From Chitinophagaceae bacterium (GTDB lineage Bacteria > Bacteroidota > Bacteroidia > Chitinophagales > Chitinophagaceae): DNA of 64,000 nt. Numbering within the stretch: position 1 is the stretch's first letter; each line of letters opens with the position of its first letter. The DNA lies in assembly GCA_017307735.1 (NCBI GenBank), contig JAFKGR010000003.1, forward strand, positions 124,001 through 188,000. Reading direction: 5' to 3'. The position numbers were made by a program, and so were the translations under genes. Positions 19,501 to 27,203 of the stretch are shown one piece after another. The notes under the pieces are model-generated. The model was not told where the DNA came from and ran no database searches. It saw only the letters and a program-made list of their open reading frames with translations.

Positions 19501-20198
19501 GTATTGATACAAAGCAAAATATCGTGTGCATTTGCATCTTCCTCTTCAACATAATGGCTGTCGTTGGTGGCAATGGTTTTTACATTGTATTTTTTTGCGA
19601 ATTTCAGCAACACCTTATTCACCTTGTCTTCTTCAGGAAGTCCGTGCCGTTGTAATTCGATATAATAATCCTGCTGAAAAAGATTGAGCCACCATTTGAA
19701 TTCATTTTCTGCTTCTGCTTCGCCTTTTGTAAGAATCAATTTGGGAATTGTACCCCCGATACAACAGGTAGTTGCAATCAATCCTTCATGATGTTTATTC
19801 AAAAGTTCTTTATCTATTCGCGGATATTTGGAATACATCCCTTCAATAAATCCGAGAGAGGTCAGTTTGACAAGATTTTTATATCCGGTTTCATTTTTTG
19901 CCAGAAGAATCTGATGCCTTCTCGGATCTTTTGATCCCTTTGAAAAGGATTTCTGATGGCGGTTCTCCGTAATATAAAACTCGCACCCTACAATAGGTTT
20001 TACCTTTAGTGAGCCATCCGGATTTTTATGTTCATAAGCCTGTTTTACAAATTCAAAAACACCAAACATATTTCCGTGATCACTGATGGCCAATGCCGGC
20101 ATTCCATCTTTTATGGCCTTATCGTACAAGCCTTTGATGGAAGCCGCGCCGTCCAAAAGTGAATATTGGGTATGCACATGTAAATGCGAAAATTTCAT
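16599..20198 (-). CDS. dnaE: DNA polymerase III subunit alpha
   Basis: Catalytic subunit of the replicative polymerase. 1199 residues, full length. The N-terminal PHP domain (residues 1 to about 210) starts FSHLHVHTQYSLLDGAAS and has ISDHGNMFG. The polymerase palm contains GPGRGSAAGSVVAY and PDIDTDF (residues 417-423) with catalytic Asp418 and Asp420. The tandem helix-hairpin-helix and OB-fold regions follow, with VQFAGLVNNVQHRVSKKGT near residue 1040. No epsilon-type exonuclease is fused. A -7 element is not obvious upstream. Confidence 0.98.
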   Translation of the reverse strand: MKFSHLHVHTQYSLLDGAASIKGLYDKAIKDGMPALAISDHGNMFGVFEFVKQAYEHKNPDGSLKVKPIVGCEFYITENRHQKSFSKGSKDPRRHQILLAKNETGYKNLVKLTSLGFIEGMYSKYPRIDKELLNKHHEGLIATTCCIGGTIPKLILTKGEAEAENEFKWWLNLFQQDYYIELQRHGLPEEDKVNKVLLKFAKKYNVKTIATNDSHYVEEEDANAHDILLCINTGAKQTDEKVTGIDDDVSGKQKRFAFPNNQFYLKSTAQMTELFKDIPEALDNSNEIIGKIDTLKLTHDILLPHFEVPKEFTSQDDYLSHLTWEGARKRYLEMTPEIEERIRFELFTIKTMGFAGYFLIVSDFINAGKSMGVFVGPGRGSAAGSVVAYCIGITNIDPIKYHLLFERFLNPDRKSMPDIDTDFDDEGREKVVDYVVKKYGRNQVAQVITYGTMAAKMSIKDVARVLDLPLAESNALAKLVPDKPGTSLGKILHAPLKGARSLEEEGMQATDIENVKILQKLYSGDDIKARVLKEAEVLEGSVRNTGVHACAMIIAPQDLTTLIPMATSKDSELWLTQIEGSNIESAGILKMDFLGLRTLSILKTALRLIKNNHGVDIHLDELPLDDEETYQLFQRGETNGLFQFESAGMQKYLKDLRPDKFEDLIAMNALYRPGPIAYIPDYIERKHGRQAIVYDLPEMEEFLKDTYGITVYQEQVMLLSQKLAGFSKGDADTLRKAMGKKKRAILDKMKAQFIAGGEKNGHSQKILEKIWSDWEAFAQYAFNKSHSTCYAYLAYYTGYLKAHYPCEYMAALLNHAGSTDKISFLMEESKSMGIQVLGPDINESEQGFSVNKKGEIRIGFNGIKGVGEAAVSSVIEERINNGPFKDVWDLIERINQRAVNKKALESMATAGCFDCFEGMHRARFFYTAPGELMTNLEKIIRFGNQYQSDQSSNVNTLFGDMDATSLVPPEIPDCEPWTLTDLLDKEKEIIGLYLSGHPLDNFKFELEHYNVISIQTVNDYKEELILSGGDGKVVQFAGLVNNVQHRVSKKGTKYGSFTLEDYSGSIELMLFSEDYARYSHLLNNGTLLYISGQYKKRYEKAEYQLQVNEIILLESLMKLHTRRIEINVLAKDISDETVKFLADNIAKNPGGVPIRFTIYEPKENLSVRLNRTKDGMAMNPELAEFFIKHPEIQFSLMAN

Positions 20199-20736
20199 CT
20201 CAGAATAATTTTTCAGGGAGTGACCAAAGATCGTAAAATTGAAAGGTTTTTGCCGAACTGTTATGCTAAATATATGCAGAGATGTGAATAAAATTTTTTA
20301 AAATAAAAAAATTATTCCTGAGTATAAAAACATCCGCTAACTTTTTCGCAAATGGGAATAGTATCCGTCTGTCGTAAGAATAATTTTGTAAACATCGGGA
20401 AGAACTTTGAAAACCCGCCAAATCAGAAAAAACCAGATGAACAGGGGGTTGGGAAAAACAGTTGAATCCATTGCGGCCAATGGAATGATTACTATCGAGG
20501 AAGCAATGACCCGATTTCCTTTTATCGGCATAAAGCATGGGTAATCTCTCCATTTTTTTCTGATCCTAATGAGTAAACAAAGCCATCACCGGCTTCAGAA
20601 ATTTTTTTTGTCACATTAATTCTCAAAACCTATCTTCGTGACTCTCACGAAATATTGAGAGCATTTTTTTCGTTAAAGTAAAAAATCTTGAAAAACACCA
20701 TTAGGAATTTTCCTGATTTTCTTTAATAGTCCTAAT
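20199..20736. other. 538-bp divergent intergenic region between dnaE and an NlpC/P60 gene
   Basis: No convincing gene. Short open frames exist on both strands (20337-20531 minus, and 35 codons from the ATG at 20437 plus) but neither has a ribosome-binding site, promoter or recognisable product. The right half carries a promoter and several inverted repeats belonging to the gene at 20737. Confidence 0.6.
20607..20651 (+). promoter_or_regulatory. Promoter of the NlpC/P60 gene with a dyad over the -7 element
   Basis: TTTG (20607-20610), 20-nt spacer, TATCTTCG (20631-20638, 7 of 8 to TAnnTTTG). A perfect 7-bp inverted repeat TTCGTGA-CTC-TCACGAA (20635-20651) covers the end of the -7 element and the expected start site, so it could be an operator. 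A second pairing CTCTCA/TGAGAG (20642-20647 with 20656-20661) runs into T7. Confidence 0.6.
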
Positions 20737-21402
20737 ATGAAGAAACTCACTTTCATGTGTTGCTGTTTTCTACTGTTTTCAGTAACACAATCTGTTAAAG
20801 CGCAAGGGAATTTAGATGCCGGTTCAGATGCAAATGTCAACTCAAAGAATAATGTAAGTGGCATTTATACCCAGAGCGGTTTTATCAGTACTCCCTGGGC
20901 AGCCGAAATAAAAAGTGTTTCTCCTGCCGTAAAAAAGAAATCGATTTTAAAAGAAACCAAAGACTTAATTGAATCTCTTTCAGAATTGCAGTATAAATAT
21001 GCAATGATGCTGAATGTAAATGTAGAATCTCTGAAAAATAATTCACTGTTGGGGTTTATAGATGACTGGTTTGGGACAAGGTATCGTTATGGAGGTACCA
21101 CAAAAAAAGGCGTGGATTGCAGCGCATTAACGGGCAGCCTTTTGATGGCGGTTTACGGACTGGCAATGCCGCGTACAGCCAGAGAACAGTACAATTCTAC
21201 AGAACATATCAAAAAAGAAGATCTCAAGGAAGGTGACCTGGTATTTTTCAATACCAAAGGTTATGTTTCACATGTTGGCCTTTACCTGGAAAACGGATAT
21301 TTTCTGCATGCTTCTTCAAGCCAGGGTGTCACTATTAGTAACCTGAATGAAGAATATTTTCAAAAGACCTTCATTTGCGGAGGAAGGGTACAGAAAGATT
21401 AA
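20737..21402 (+). CDS. Secreted NlpC/P60-family peptidoglycan hydrolase
   Basis: Predicted cell-wall endopeptidase. A signal peptide of about 22 residues (MKKLTFMCCCFLLFSVTQSV, cleavage near VKA) has no lipobox at the junction, although three cysteines sit in its hydrophobic core. The N-terminal 100 residues have no known domain. The C-terminal NlpC/P60 domain shows Cys128 in GVDCSAL, His179 in VSHVGLY and His191 in LHASSSQG. It differs from the lipoprotein paralogue at 8444 mainly in its anchoring. The start codon is directly abutted by a 7-bp stem in the leader (20700-20706 with 20730-20736). Confidence 0.9.
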   Translation: MKKLTFMCCCFLLFSVTQSVKAQGNLDAGSDANVNSKNNVSGIYTQSGFISTPWAAEIKSVSPAVKKKSILKETKDLIESLSELQYKYAMMLNVNVESLKNNSLLGFIDDWFGTRYRYGGTTKKGVDCSALTGSLLMAVYGLAMPRTAREQYNSTEHIKKEDLKEGDLVFFNTKGYVSHVGLYLENGYFLHASSSQGVTISNLNEEYFQKTFICGGRVQKD

Positions 21403-21543
21403 AATTAAAATCAGTTTTTTCGATTCTAAAATAACATCATTACTATTATCCTGTAGGAATGGAATAATCCGGTGCAGTTGAGAGTTTTCAATACCGGTTT
21501 GAGTTCTGACTGAACTTTTTTCCCAATTTTTGGCAGGAAAACG

Positions 21544-21562
21544 TAATTTTGCGCGCAAAATT
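21544..21562 (+). promoter_or_regulatory. -7 element embedded in a perfect 18-bp palindrome
   Basis: TAATTTTG (21544-21551) matches TAnnTTTG. AATTTTGCGCGCAAAATT (21545-21562) is a perfect palindrome covering it and the likely start site, so it is a candidate operator. No good TTTG is seen at the -33 spacing. It sets a leader of about 25 nt to the ATG at 21581. Confidence 0.6.
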
Positions 21563-21580
21563 ATCAGACAAATAAGAATT

Positions 21581-22852
21581 ATGAAGGATCTTTTTGATCG
21601 CATGCGTGAAGACAAGGGGCCTATTGGCAACCACCTCAAACACGCACATGGCTACTTTGCATTTCCTATCCTTGAGGGTGAATTGGGAAACAGGATGAAA
21701 TTCAGAGGGAAAGAAAAAATCGTTTGGAGCATAAATAATTATCTCGGCCTTGTAAACCGTCCTGAAGTCAGAAAAGCAGATGCAGAGGCGGCAGCCAAAT
21801 ACGGAATGGGCAATCCGATGGGAAGCCGTATGATGAGCGGAAATACCGTTCTTCATCGTAAACTTGAAAATATCCTGAGTAATTTCGTTAGGAGGGAAGA
21901 TGCATTACTGCTCAACTTCGGATATCAGGGGGTTATGAGTTGCATTGATGCTTTGGTCACCCGTCACGACATCATTGTACATGATATTGAAGCACACGCC
22001 TGCCTGATGGATGGAATCAGGCTTCATGTAGGTTATAGCTACTCATACAAGCATAACAATGTGGCTGATTGTGAAAAGCAGCTTATTCGTGCACAAAAAA
22101 TGGCAGAGAAAACCGGAGGTGGAATCCTGGTCATAACCGAAGGTGTGTATGGGATGAGCGGAACCCAGGGAAAACTAAAAGAACTCGCTCAATTAAAAGA
22201 AAAATATAATTTCAGGTTACTCATCGATGATGCTCACGGATTTGGGTCTATGGGCCCGACAGGTGCAGGAACCGACGAAGAACAGGGTTGCCAGGATAAA
22301 GTGGATCTGTACTTCAGCACCTTCGTAAAAAGCATGGGAAGCCTGGGTGCTTTTATCGCGGGTCCGAAGGATGTTATTACCTATCTGCGTTATAATGTAC
22401 GTTCCCAGATTTTCGCTAAAAGTCTTCCATTAATCGTTGTGGAAGGCATGTTTAAGAGAATGGAAATGCTCAAAACAATGCCCGAACTCAGATCTCATCT
22501 TTGGCATATTGTAAATCGGCTTCAAAAAGGACTTAGAGAAAAGGGATTTGACATTGGAAATACAACCAGCCCCGTTACACCGGTTTACCTGAAGGGAACC
22601 TTGCCCGAAGCAACCGGAATGGCTATGGATTTGAGAGAAGAATACAATATTTTCTGTTCGGTTGTTGTCTATCCTGTTATTCCGAAAGGAGAAATCATTT
22701 TCCGGCTCATCCCAACGGCAGCTCATACTGATGATGATGTTGACCAGACACTCCACGCATTTGAAGAATGCAAGAAAAAACTGGATGCCGGTGCATATCA
22801 GGCAGAAGACATCCCGGATATGGCGGTAGCGCCGGTAGAACAGGAACAATAA
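21581..22852 (+). CDS. Alpha-oxoamine synthase (PLP-dependent), sphingoid- or capnine-base synthase candidate
   Basis: Pyridoxal-phosphate enzyme of the alpha-oxoamine synthase family, which condenses an amino acid with an acyl thioester. Family members are serine palmitoyltransferase (sphingolipids), cysteate acyltransferase (sulfonolipids such as capnine), KBL and BioF. The PLP motif TFVKSMGSLGAFIAG gives the Schiff-base Lys, with IDDAHGFG as the cofactor aspartate region and HDIEAHACLMDG for the stacking histidine region. 424 residues from the ATG at 21581, chosen because the promoter-like palindrome lies just upstream and the earlier TTG at 21530 would precede it. It is the Bacteroidota-type sequence that I relate to membrane-lipid base synthesis rather than biotin, since no bio gene adjoins. 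Substrate is unproven. Confidence 0.75.
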   Translation: MKDLFDRMREDKGPIGNHLKHAHGYFAFPILEGELGNRMKFRGKEKIVWSINNYLGLVNRPEVRKADAEAAAKYGMGNPMGSRMMSGNTVLHRKLENILSNFVRREDALLLNFGYQGVMSCIDALVTRHDIIVHDIEAHACLMDGIRLHVGYSYSYKHNNVADCEKQLIRAQKMAEKTGGGILVITEGVYGMSGTQGKLKELAQLKEKYNFRLLIDDAHGFGSMGPTGAGTDEEQGCQDKVDLYFSTFVKSMGSLGAFIAGPKDVITYLRYNVRSQIFAKSLPLIVVEGMFKRMEMLKTMPELRSHLWHIVNRLQKGLREKGFDIGNTTSPVTPVYLKGTLPEATGMAMDLREEYNIFCSVVVYPVIPKGEIIFRLIPTAAHTDDDVDQTLHAFEECKKKLDAGAYQAEDIPDMAVAPVEQEQ

Positions 22853-23185
22853 TCTTTTGTGTTTATTAAATTTCCTCTGGTTTGGAGGAAACGTCAACGT
22901 TTTCCCCGCTGGTTTTTTAAGGAGGCAAAATAAAAAACCGGGCAACTGAAAAGAAGCCCGGGTCTTTTAAAAATCTTAACCATTAAATCTTAAAAATGAG
23001 AATCTGATATTTAGAAGCACACTTGCTGCCTAAAGTTGCATTCAAAATCTCATGTTAGGATAAATTTAACCTTTAATTTGTCAGGATCGGAATACTGAAA
23101 TAGCGATGAATCGCTTTCAAAAAAAGTCCAGTCAATTCCTGTATCTCAATTTGATACCAACGATCCTTCGCGAAAGGATTACACC
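22853..23185. other. 333-bp convergent intergenic region
   Basis: No gene seen. It contains a terminator for the oxoamine synthase (22938-22969); the remaining 200 bp before the M20 stop codon shows only AT-rich sequence. Confidence 0.6.
22938..22969 (+). terminator. Rho-independent terminator
   Basis: Stem CCGGGC/GCCCGG (22938-22943 with 22956-22961), 12-nt loop, followed by GTCTTTTA. Confidence 0.7.
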
Positions 23186-24550
23186 CTACATCTCTGAAAA
23201 ATATTTATGGAAGTAAGGGATTGTCTCAATTCCCTTGTAAAAATTCTTGATCCCATATTTTTCATTTGGGGAATGAAGGCCATCACTATTCAACCCAAAT
23301 CCCATGAAAATAATTTTCACCTTCAATTCTTTTTCGAGAATTGTACAAATGGGTATGCTGCCTCCTCCTCTTACCGGCACCGGATCCACACCAAAGGTTT
23401 CCCTGATTGCTTTGGCAGCCGCCTGATAACCTTTGCTATCGATCGGTGTAATATAAGCTTCACCTCCATGGTGTTCAAAAGCCCTGACCGTTACAGATTT
23501 GGGAGCTATCGAAGTAAAATAATCCAACAACAATTTGGTTATTTTTTTATACGATTGATTGGGGACAAGCCTTGCCGAAATTTTGGCTGATGCCTTGGCT
23601 GGCAATACGGTCTTTGAACCTTCACCGATATATCCGCCCCAGATTCCATTTATCTCAAGGGTAGGCCTGATCCCCGTGCGTTCGTTGGTTGAATATCCTT
23701 TTTCACCCCAAACTTCATTTATCCCAATTTCTTTTTTATACGCTTCTTCATCGTAAGGAGCTTTGGCTATCAGCTTGCGTTCTTCTTTTGAAACCGGAGC
23801 CACATCATCATAAAAGCCAGGAATAGTTACATGGTTATTTTTATCATGGCACGAAGCGATCATTTTGGCCAAAACGGTAATCGGATTTGCCACGGCTCCT
23901 CCATAGGTACCACTGTGTAAGTCCCGGTTGGCTGAAGTCACTTCTACTTCAATATAAGAAAGCCCGCGAACACCTATATCAATGGAAGGTGTTTCCAGAC
24001 CTATCATCGAACTATCACTTATTAAAATAACATCTGCCTTTAATAAATCTTTGTGTTCACTGACGAATTTTTTCAGGCTGGGAGAACCAATCTCTTCCTC
24101 CCCCTCAATTATAAATTTAATGTTGGAGGTAAGGGTTTTGGTTTTAGTGAGCACTTCGAGGGCTTTAATGTGCATAAAAAACTGACCTTTGTCATCGGCA
24201 GAACCACGTGCATAAACTTTCCCGCCTTTGACAACGGGTTCAAAAGGCTTGGTTTTCCATAGTTCCAAAGGTTCAGCGGGCTGCACATCATAATGACCAT
24301 AAACAAGAACCGTCTTTGCTTTGGGATTTACAATTTTTTCTCCATAAACTACAGGGAATCCATCGGTTTTCATTACTTCTGCCCGGTCTGCGCCGGCGGC
24401 CAGCATGCTTTTTTTTACCGCTTCAGCACAATCAGCCATATCTTTTTTGTGAATACTTTGCGCACTTACCGAGGGTATCCTCAGGAGATCCATCATTTCA
24501 GATAAGAATCGTTCTTTATTTTTCTCCTGGAATTCTTTCCATTCCTTCAT
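23186..24550 (-). CDS. M20-family dipeptidase
   Basis: Zinc-dependent exopeptidase of the M20/CNDP-like family, expected to cleave dipeptides in the cytoplasm (no signal peptide). Metal and catalytic motifs: VYGHYDVQP, ARGSADDKGQ with the bridging Asp, EGEEEIGS with the catalytic Glu pair, ISDSS and the late GLHSPNE. The dimerisation (lid) domain lies in the middle. 454 residues, the usual length. A promoter-like TATCTTCG is visible upstream on the minus strand. It stands alone. Confidence 0.93.
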   Translation of the reverse strand: MKEWKEFQEKNKERFLSEMMDLLRIPSVSAQSIHKKDMADCAEAVKKSMLAAGADRAEVMKTDGFPVVYGEKIVNPKAKTVLVYGHYDVQPAEPLELWKTKPFEPVVKGGKVYARGSADDKGQFFMHIKALEVLTKTKTLTSNIKFIIEGEEEIGSPSLKKFVSEHKDLLKADVILISDSSMIGLETPSIDIGVRGLSYIEVEVTSANRDLHSGTYGGAVANPITVLAKMIASCHDKNNHVTIPGFYDDVAPVSKEERKLIAKAPYDEEAYKKEIGINEVWGEKGYSTNERTGIRPTLEINGIWGGYIGEGSKTVLPAKASAKISARLVPNQSYKKITKLLLDYFTSIAPKSVTVRAFEHHGGEAYITPIDSKGYQAAAKAIRETFGVDPVPVRGGGSIPICTILEKELKVKIIFMGFGLNSDGLHSPNEKYGIKNFYKGIETIPYFHKYFSEM

Positions 24551-24961
24551 AATAAAAAAATTTAGTTTATAGCAAACGAAGATACCATTTTTAAAATGTG
24601 GAATCTTTTACCTTATATAAGAAATTCAGGCTCTTTTATTTTTGGTATTAAGAAAAAAAAATCTGTACATTTGCGCCAGATTGCTTTTCATAATCAGCCT
24701 TTGATTCAGTTGAGATGTTTTCATTTTTAATGGAATTGTCTCCGGTCAAAGGCTGAGTCTATTTATAGGGAGTTCTGATCATTTTTTCTCCGGCAGGTGT
24801 TTCATAAATCAAAAATCCCATTCGACTTCTAAACGTTCATGTAATTGGCATTTCCGTATTTTGATTCCTTTTACAAAACGATAAAATAAAGCAGTACCAA
24901 TTGCCGGCTTGCCATTCAATGATAAATTTCTTCTGCACACAAACTATCATTTTCGGATAGA
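24551..24961. other. 411-bp intergenic region holding an orphan promoter and stem
   Basis: Both flanking genes read leftward, yet the plus strand carries a consensus promoter and a structured segment (24641-24756). A further 7-bp inverted repeat (24918-24924 with 24945-24951, AATGATA) lies near the end of lptG. No terminator was recognised for a plus-strand transcript. Confidence 0.6.
24641..24756 (+). ncRNA. Candidate small RNA or leader: consensus promoter plus 11-bp stem
   Basis: TTTG (24641-24644), 21-nt spacer and TACATTTG (24666-24673) form one of the best promoters in the window, pointing into a gap. The expected start is near 24680. The transcript would fold through a perfect 11-bp inverted repeat TCAGCCTTTGA/TCAAAGGCTGA (24694-24704 with 24746-24756) plus an inner GAGA/TCTC pairing. 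A 13-codon frame (MFSFLMELSPVKG, 24715-24756) ends exactly at the end of the stem. It could be a small RNA, a leader or a small-protein gene; no family is recognised. Confidence 0.4.
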
Positions 24962-26416
24962 TCAAATCCCTTTTTGCAGAGATTTTTCAGCAAACATCTT
25001 TTTGATTCTTCTGCCCAAACGGAAATAAAATTCACGATTAAACAATTGGGAATCGTGCATGGCTTTATAGGTCAAAAAAACTCCAACCGGAGTCAAAATA
25101 AACACCGGCAGCCACAGGCCCATAAACGGTGACATCACCTGGTCTTTGGCGAATTTTGTACCGAACGTGCTAAGCAGATAATAAATCATGAAGAAAACAA
25201 GGGCCATTACAAGGGGCAATCCAAGCCCTCCCCTTCTGATGATGCTCCCGAGCGGAGCACCGATGATAAAAAGGACTATACATGCAAGAGACATGGATAA
25301 TTTTCTGTTCCATTCAATCCTGTGCTGGTTAATGTCATTACTCAGCGTGCTCTGGTCGGCTGCTGAAAACTGGGCTATATTTCTTGCATTATTCACAGCA
25401 TTCAAAGCCAGGTTCCTTACGGTTTCCCGTACAGAATCCGGAATTAAATCTTCAAACGATTTTACTTTCTTTGCCAATACTGCTTTTTGAATCAGGGTAT
25501 CGGTTTTCCTGATTGTTGAATCTTTGAATTTGGAATATAAAACATAGGATTTCATATTCTGTTGCAAAGACTGGTAATTCTTTTCAGGAACCTTTTTCAA
25601 AGAATCGAGATCCTGCGTCAGTTGCCTCATACTCTTCATTCCCACATTATTCATGAAAAGGCTATCGGATGTCTTTTGCAGATTCAACTGGCTCAGATCA
25701 AACAGCTTCTTGTATTCCTTAAATCCCAAATCAATAAATTCCGATTTCTTCGGATCATAATTTGCATCCTCTTCATAACGATGTCCGTCTTCAAGATAAA
25801 ATTCCAGAAAATTTTTGTCCTTGCTCATCACCATTTTTGCATTTTTTGAAATGATGGCATTGTCTTCCTGCATATTTGCCTTTTCATAAATAATCACATT
25901 CCTCAAAATGCTGTCCTTTTCCTTTTCAGATACCTTAATAGAAAATCCGGAGAACCCATTATAAAAAACACCCGGCCGCAAATCAAACGCCGGACTTTTT
26001 TCATAGATATCATGATAAATCCTGGCAAATTTCAAATTGGCAACCGGTGCAATGTTATTGGCAAATAAAAATGCCACTCCTGACAAAACCAAGGTGATCA
26101 AAAACAGGGGCCTCATAAACCGCAACAAAGAAATTCCGGATGATTTGATAGCTACCAGTTCAAAATTTTCTCCCAGTTTTCCCAGTGTCATAATGCTGCT
26201 CAACAGAATAGAAATGGGCATGGCGAGGGTTACCAGCGTGGCGCTGGCATACACAAGGAACTGTGCCAAGGTCAGGAAATCCAATCCTTTGCCAACAAGG
26301 TCATCTATGTATTTCCACAAAATCTGCATCACAAAAACAAAAAGTGTGATGAAAAAAGTGGCAATAAAAGGTCCGATAAATGATTTAATAATGAGTATGT
26401 CCAGCTTTTTAATCAT
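24962..26416 (-). CDS. LptF/LptG-family lipopolysaccharide export permease
   Basis: Transmembrane subunit of the LptBFG ABC transporter that extracts LPS from the inner membrane for transport to the outer membrane. The YjgP/YjgQ layout is visible: an N-terminal membrane segment pair (IIKSFIGPFIATFFITLFVFVM), a third and fourth helix, a large periplasmic beta-jellyroll domain with an added helical charged stretch (about residues 220-340), and C-terminal helices (SLACIVLFIIGAPLGSIIRRGG). 484 residues, longer than the E. coli proteins because of the periplasmic insertion, as is normal in Bacteroidota. TAAATTTG on the minus strand at 26478-26471 is a likely -7 element. Confidence 0.9.
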   Translation of the reverse strand: MIKKLDILIIKSFIGPFIATFFITLFVFVMQILWKYIDDLVGKGLDFLTLAQFLVYASATLVTLAMPISILLSSIMTLGKLGENFELVAIKSSGISLLRFMRPLFLITLVLSGVAFLFANNIAPVANLKFARIYHDIYEKSPAFDLRPGVFYNGFSGFSIKVSEKEKDSILRNVIIYEKANMQEDNAIISKNAKMVMSKDKNFLEFYLEDGHRYEEDANYDPKKSEFIDLGFKEYKKLFDLSQLNLQKTSDSLFMNNVGMKSMRQLTQDLDSLKKVPEKNYQSLQQNMKSYVLYSKFKDSTIRKTDTLIQKAVLAKKVKSFEDLIPDSVRETVRNLALNAVNNARNIAQFSAADQSTLSNDINQHRIEWNRKLSMSLACIVLFIIGAPLGSIIRRGGLGLPLVMALVFFMIYYLLSTFGTKFAKDQVMSPFMGLWLPVFILTPVGVFLTYKAMHDSQLFNREFYFRLGRRIKKMFAEKSLQKGI

Positions 26417-26550
26417 GCAGCTTACGCAAGAATATTTATTTTAAGTGGCAATTTATTTTTATCAAAGGAGCAAATTTATACCTTTCCAAAATGGAGTTTT
26501 GACAGAAATCAATTAAAGATTGGTTATTTATTGAGCCAAATTCCGGCCAA

Positions 26551-26579
26551 TAAAAAAGCCGGATAACAACTTCCGGCTT
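26551..26579 (-). terminator. Rho-independent terminator of the START-like gene
   Basis: Perfect 8-bp stem AAGCCGGA/TCCGGCTT (26556-26563 with 26572-26579). On the minus strand it is followed by TTTTTTA. Confidence 0.88.
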
Positions 26580-26621
26580 CGTTTCTTTATAGAAACATTT
26601 CAATCTCTTTTGTCTGGATTA

Positions 26622-27002
26622 TCAATTACCCAGTCGGTGAAACAAGTCCTTGACCTGGGTTTCCCAAAGAAGCCTGGCATCTTTGAGATCGCTTTTTTCG
26701 GCAAAATCGTGAATTACCAGAATAGTCTGATTTGTAATTTCTGATTTATCAATGCTGAATTCAAAAAATTCGTCGTCAGGTGAATCATCCCATTGAAACC
26801 TGACAAATTTATTCTCTTCTTTCTCCAAAACTTTCGCGTGTTGTGAATGGCCAGACCAGAAGAAATTGAACCCCTGATCGCTATCCTCTACCTTTTCTGC
26901 AAACCATTCCTGCAATCCGGAGGAAGTGGACAGAAACTCATAAAGAATGGTTGGAGAACACCTCACCGGATACTCAATACTGTATTTCACCTTTCTACTC
27001 AT
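26622..27002 (-). CDS. START-like domain protein
   Basis: Small cytoplasmic protein of the SRPBCC/START-like fold found throughout Bacteroidota; function unknown, perhaps binding a hydrophobic ligand. It covers one domain: YSIEYPVRCSPTILYEFLSTSSGLQEWFA at the start, FFWSGHSQHAKV in the middle and LWETQVKDLFHRLG helix at the end. 126 residues, no signal. It is divergent from rpoD, with 195 bp between the two, and has its own terminator. Confidence 0.85.
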   Translation of the reverse strand: MSRKVKYSIEYPVRCSPTILYEFLSTSSGLQEWFAEKVEDSDQGFNFFWSGHSQHAKVLEKEENKFVRFQWDDSPDDEFFEFSIDKSEITNQTILVIHDFAEKSDLKDARLLWETQVKDLFHRLGN

Positions 27003-27203
27003 TTTTTAATTAATAATTCGGGTTGCATTTGTGCAATAATAGAAAATAAACTGACTTGGCAAAATTTATTTATCATGATCTTTCTCCGATAGAAAAAACC
27101 ACACTTTTTTTTCGTTAATATACTTTTCACAAATTAAATTACGTTAAGTATCCAACTTCAGCAGCCTGAAGCCCTTAAACCTCAAAATTAATGAGCCATG
27201 GGA

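Noticed and set aside
20337..20531. 64-codon minus-strand frame before dnaE
   Set aside because: No ribosome-binding site, no promoter, and the region has several stop-free frames by chance; kept only as intergenic.
24918..24951. 7-bp AATGATA/TATCATT stem as terminator of a plus-strand RNA
   Set aside because: AT-only stem with no T-run; cannot be called a terminator.
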